Below, one piece after another: positions 5,024-5,836 of a stretch of DNA of 5,836 nt. The translations under genes were made by a program, and so were the position numbers. Within the stretch, counting starts at the first letter, position 1. Each line of letters starts with the position of its first letter. The DNA is taken from assembly GCA_903958265.1 (NCBI GenBank), contig CAJBSQ010000352.1:1-5836 (forward strand). The letters are read 5' to 3'. A model generated the notes under the pieces. That model ran no database searches. It was not told the DNA's origin and saw only the letters and a list, made by a program, of their open reading frames with translations. Origin of the DNA: an uncultured Planctomycetaceae bacterium. Lineage in GTDB: Bacteria > Planctomycetota > Planctomycetia > Pirellulales > UBA1268.

Positions 5024-5152
5024 GAAAACGGGGACGGGAGCGGGTGAAGGCGATTCAGCACCCGCATGTGGACGGAAAACGCCTGGGTCGGCCCCGTGGT
5101 CGCGGGGCCAGATCAACCCCGGAGCCGAAAATCGCTCCCGTCCCGGATTTCC
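5024..5152. repeat. REPIN-like palindromic element 3, with a different core
   Basis: The left tip GAAAACGGGGACGGGAGCG (5024-5042) and inverted right tip CGCTCCCGTCCCGGATTTCC (5133-5152) belong to the same tip family; extended by one base to 5023, the arms agree at 18 of 20 positions. The 90-nt spacer is not that of elements 1 and 2. It contains two hairpins: GGGTG/CACCC (5042-5063) and GGCCCCG/CGGGGCC (5090-5109). The element fills almost exactly the gap between two convergent genes, 4 nt from the NTase stop and 1 nt from the stop at 5154, so it could end transcription from both sides. Confidence 0.8.
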
Positions 5153-5153
5153 C

Positions 5154-5441
5154 CTAGTGCTTGGCGTAGCCCTTCGACGGACTCTTGGCCGCCTTCTTGT
5201 GACCGTGCCCGGTCGTGTAGCCCCTGCGGTTATGGTCGTTGTCGTGCAGGATGAGTAGTTCTTCGAGGCCAAGGCTGCCCGGGTTCATTCCGTGAGCGTC
5301 ACGAAGGTGGTGTTGCAGCTCTTCCACGCTGGGCGTCCAGTCGCCGTTCACGTTCCATCGCGGCCCAGCGATTCGCGAGACGGTCTTGGCGGCTTCTTGG
5401 GCGGCCAGAGCGAATGAAGACAGGATGGACGTCTTCACCAC
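5154..5441 (-). CDS. Small His-rich protein of unknown function
   Basis: The 95-residue product is read from a GTG at 5441; a TGA lies four codons upstream in frame, so only the GTGs at 5441 and 5438 are available as early starts. Residues 1-25 are mildly hydrophobic and alanine-rich (SILSSFALAAQEAAK), but this is a poor signal peptide. The middle reads PRWNVNGDWTPSVEELQHHL, then RDAHGMNPGSLGLEELLILH and DNDHNRRGYTTGHGH, with about nine histidines and no cysteine; the end is basic (KKAAKSPSKGYAKH). The H-x3-HG and LHDxDH spacing looks like a small helical, possibly metal-binding, domain, but I cannot name a family. No Shine-Dalgarno site is seen. The frame is long for its size and has protein-like composition, which supports a real gene; a truncated remnant of a longer one is possible. 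Confidence 0.6.
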   Translation of the reverse strand: MVKTSILSSFALAAQEAAKTVSRIAGPRWNVNGDWTPSVEELQHHLRDAHGMNPGSLGLEELLILHDNDHNRRGYTTGHGHKKAAKSPSKGYAKH

Positions 5442-5557
5442 GGCGAAAAATCAGATACAGGCGACCCTTCGATTCACAATGCTGCCTCTTGGGTGCGATC
5501 CGCCTGAACTACCATAGCACGCAAAACTCGTCACCGGTCACGTGCTTGGGATAAATC
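5442..5557. other. Intergenic region with a possible decayed minus-strand frame
   Basis: On the minus strand one frame reads KHVTGDEFCVLW, a stop, then FRRIAPKRQHCESKGRLYLI and FRRGEDVHPVF. It runs on into the start of the His-rich gene in a different frame from that gene. The GRLYLIFRRGEDVHPV stretch looks protein-like, so this may be remains of a longer gene now broken by a stop and a frame change. No promoter could be assigned. Confidence 0.3.
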
Positions 5558-5576
5558 GCTCCCGTCCCCGATTTCT
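5558..5576. repeat. Solo REP arm
   Basis: CGCTCCCGTCCCCGATTTC is identical to the right arms of elements 1 and 2 (770-788 and 2358-2376). No partner tip is visible within the 110 nt to its left. It touches the stop codon of the HEPN gene (5577-5579) with no base between, in the same orientation relative to that gene as the other copies. Confidence 0.8.
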
Positions 5577-5836
5577 TCAGCGTGCGTGAAGCCGGGCCAA
5601 GGCGTCAGCAAACCTCAGATCAGCCGGTTCGATTCCAAGCGACTGCTTCGCATAGGCGGCGATCGCCAGCGTCGCGGCTGACAAGACCGGAATCTGTTCG
5701 TGCAAGGCATTGAAATGCCCGGCGGTGATCTCGAAGTCGGTGCCGTAGTCGTGGGCAGCCCGGTTCCGCAGGCTGCGGCAGGCGTGCCAGGCTTCGGCCG
5801 ACTCGATAACCCCGACTTTTTCGAAGAACGCGAGCA
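5577..5836 (-). CDS. HEPN/HepT-like protein, C-terminal part (runs off right edge)
   Basis: The last 85 residues of a protein whose start lies beyond the window. The segment AWHACRSLRNRAAHDYGTDF contains Arg-x4-His-x-Tyr (RNRAAHDY), the catalytic or AMP-accepting signature of HEPN domains in HepT-type RNases, within the expected helix pattern (ESAEAWHACRSLRN before, LHEQIPVLSAATLAIAAYA after). Family knowledge: HepT toxins are paired with MNT nucleotidyltransferase antitoxins, which AMPylate the Tyr of this motif; related HI0074-type proteins bind an NTase without proven RNase activity. A small NTase gene is therefore expected just beyond base 5836 on the minus strand, but this cannot be seen. 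The end is clear: TGA at 5579-5577, immediately followed by a solo REP arm. Confidence 0.78.
   Translation of the reverse strand, partial: LAFFEKVGVIESAEAWHACRSLRNRAAHDYGTDFEITAGHFNALHEQIPVLSAATLAIAAYAKQSLGIEPADLRFADALARLHAR

Noticed and set aside
4210..5067. Minus-strand open frame of 285 codons opposite the second NTase
   Set aside because: It is a mirror of the NTase codons; it starts inside REPIN-like element 3 and shows no domain.

Overview
This is a GC-rich bacterial window, most likely from a planctomycete. That is an inference from three things: a secreted autotransporter-repeat protein, several gene starts without a Shine-Dalgarno site, and a family of short GC-rich interspersed palindromes (tip GAAATCSGGGACGGGAGCG) of a kind I associate with planctomycete intergenic DNA. 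No rRNA, tRNA, CRISPR array or intact transposase gene is visible.

Layout from left to right. (1) Bases 1-435, minus strand: the N-terminal part of a signal-peptide-bearing protein with an autotransporter-associated beta-strand repeat; it runs off the left edge. (2) 436-797: non-coding, packed with small hairpins and a REP-type palindrome. (3) 798-1426, minus strand: a VapC PIN toxin and a Phd/YefM-type antitoxin with an ATGA overlap and a good sigma-70-like promoter that predicts a leaderless transcript. (4) 1693-2253, plus strand: a nucleotidyltransferase-fold protein (AbiEii-like), divergent from the toxin-antitoxin pair. (5) 2400-3575, minus strand: an AAA_14/DUF4143 ATPase. (6) 3576-4157: no convincing gene, but a strong 10-bp hairpin and a possible insertion-sequence end. 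(7) 4158-5019, plus strand: a small acidic protein and a second nucleotidyltransferase that overlap by 110 nt in different frames. (8) 5154-5441, minus strand: a small His-rich protein of unknown function. (9) 5577 to the right edge, minus strand: the C-terminal part of a HEPN/HepT-like protein with an RX4HXY motif.

Apart from the left-edge protein, the recognisable genes belong to toxin-antitoxin, abortive-infection or related accessory families: one VapBC pair, two NTase-fold genes, one HEPN gene and one DUF4143 ATPase. The window therefore reads as a small defence/TA island. All of these genes are short one- or two-gene units with no common operon.

The most striking non-gene pattern is the REP/REPIN-like element. 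Three two-armed elements and one solo arm all lie 0-23 nt behind the stop codon of a minus-strand gene, with the same tip orientation. Two of them also close convergent gene pairs. The most interesting gene arrangement is the overlapping small-protein/NTase pair, whose second gene starts at a TTG behind a perfect GGGAGG site inside the first gene.
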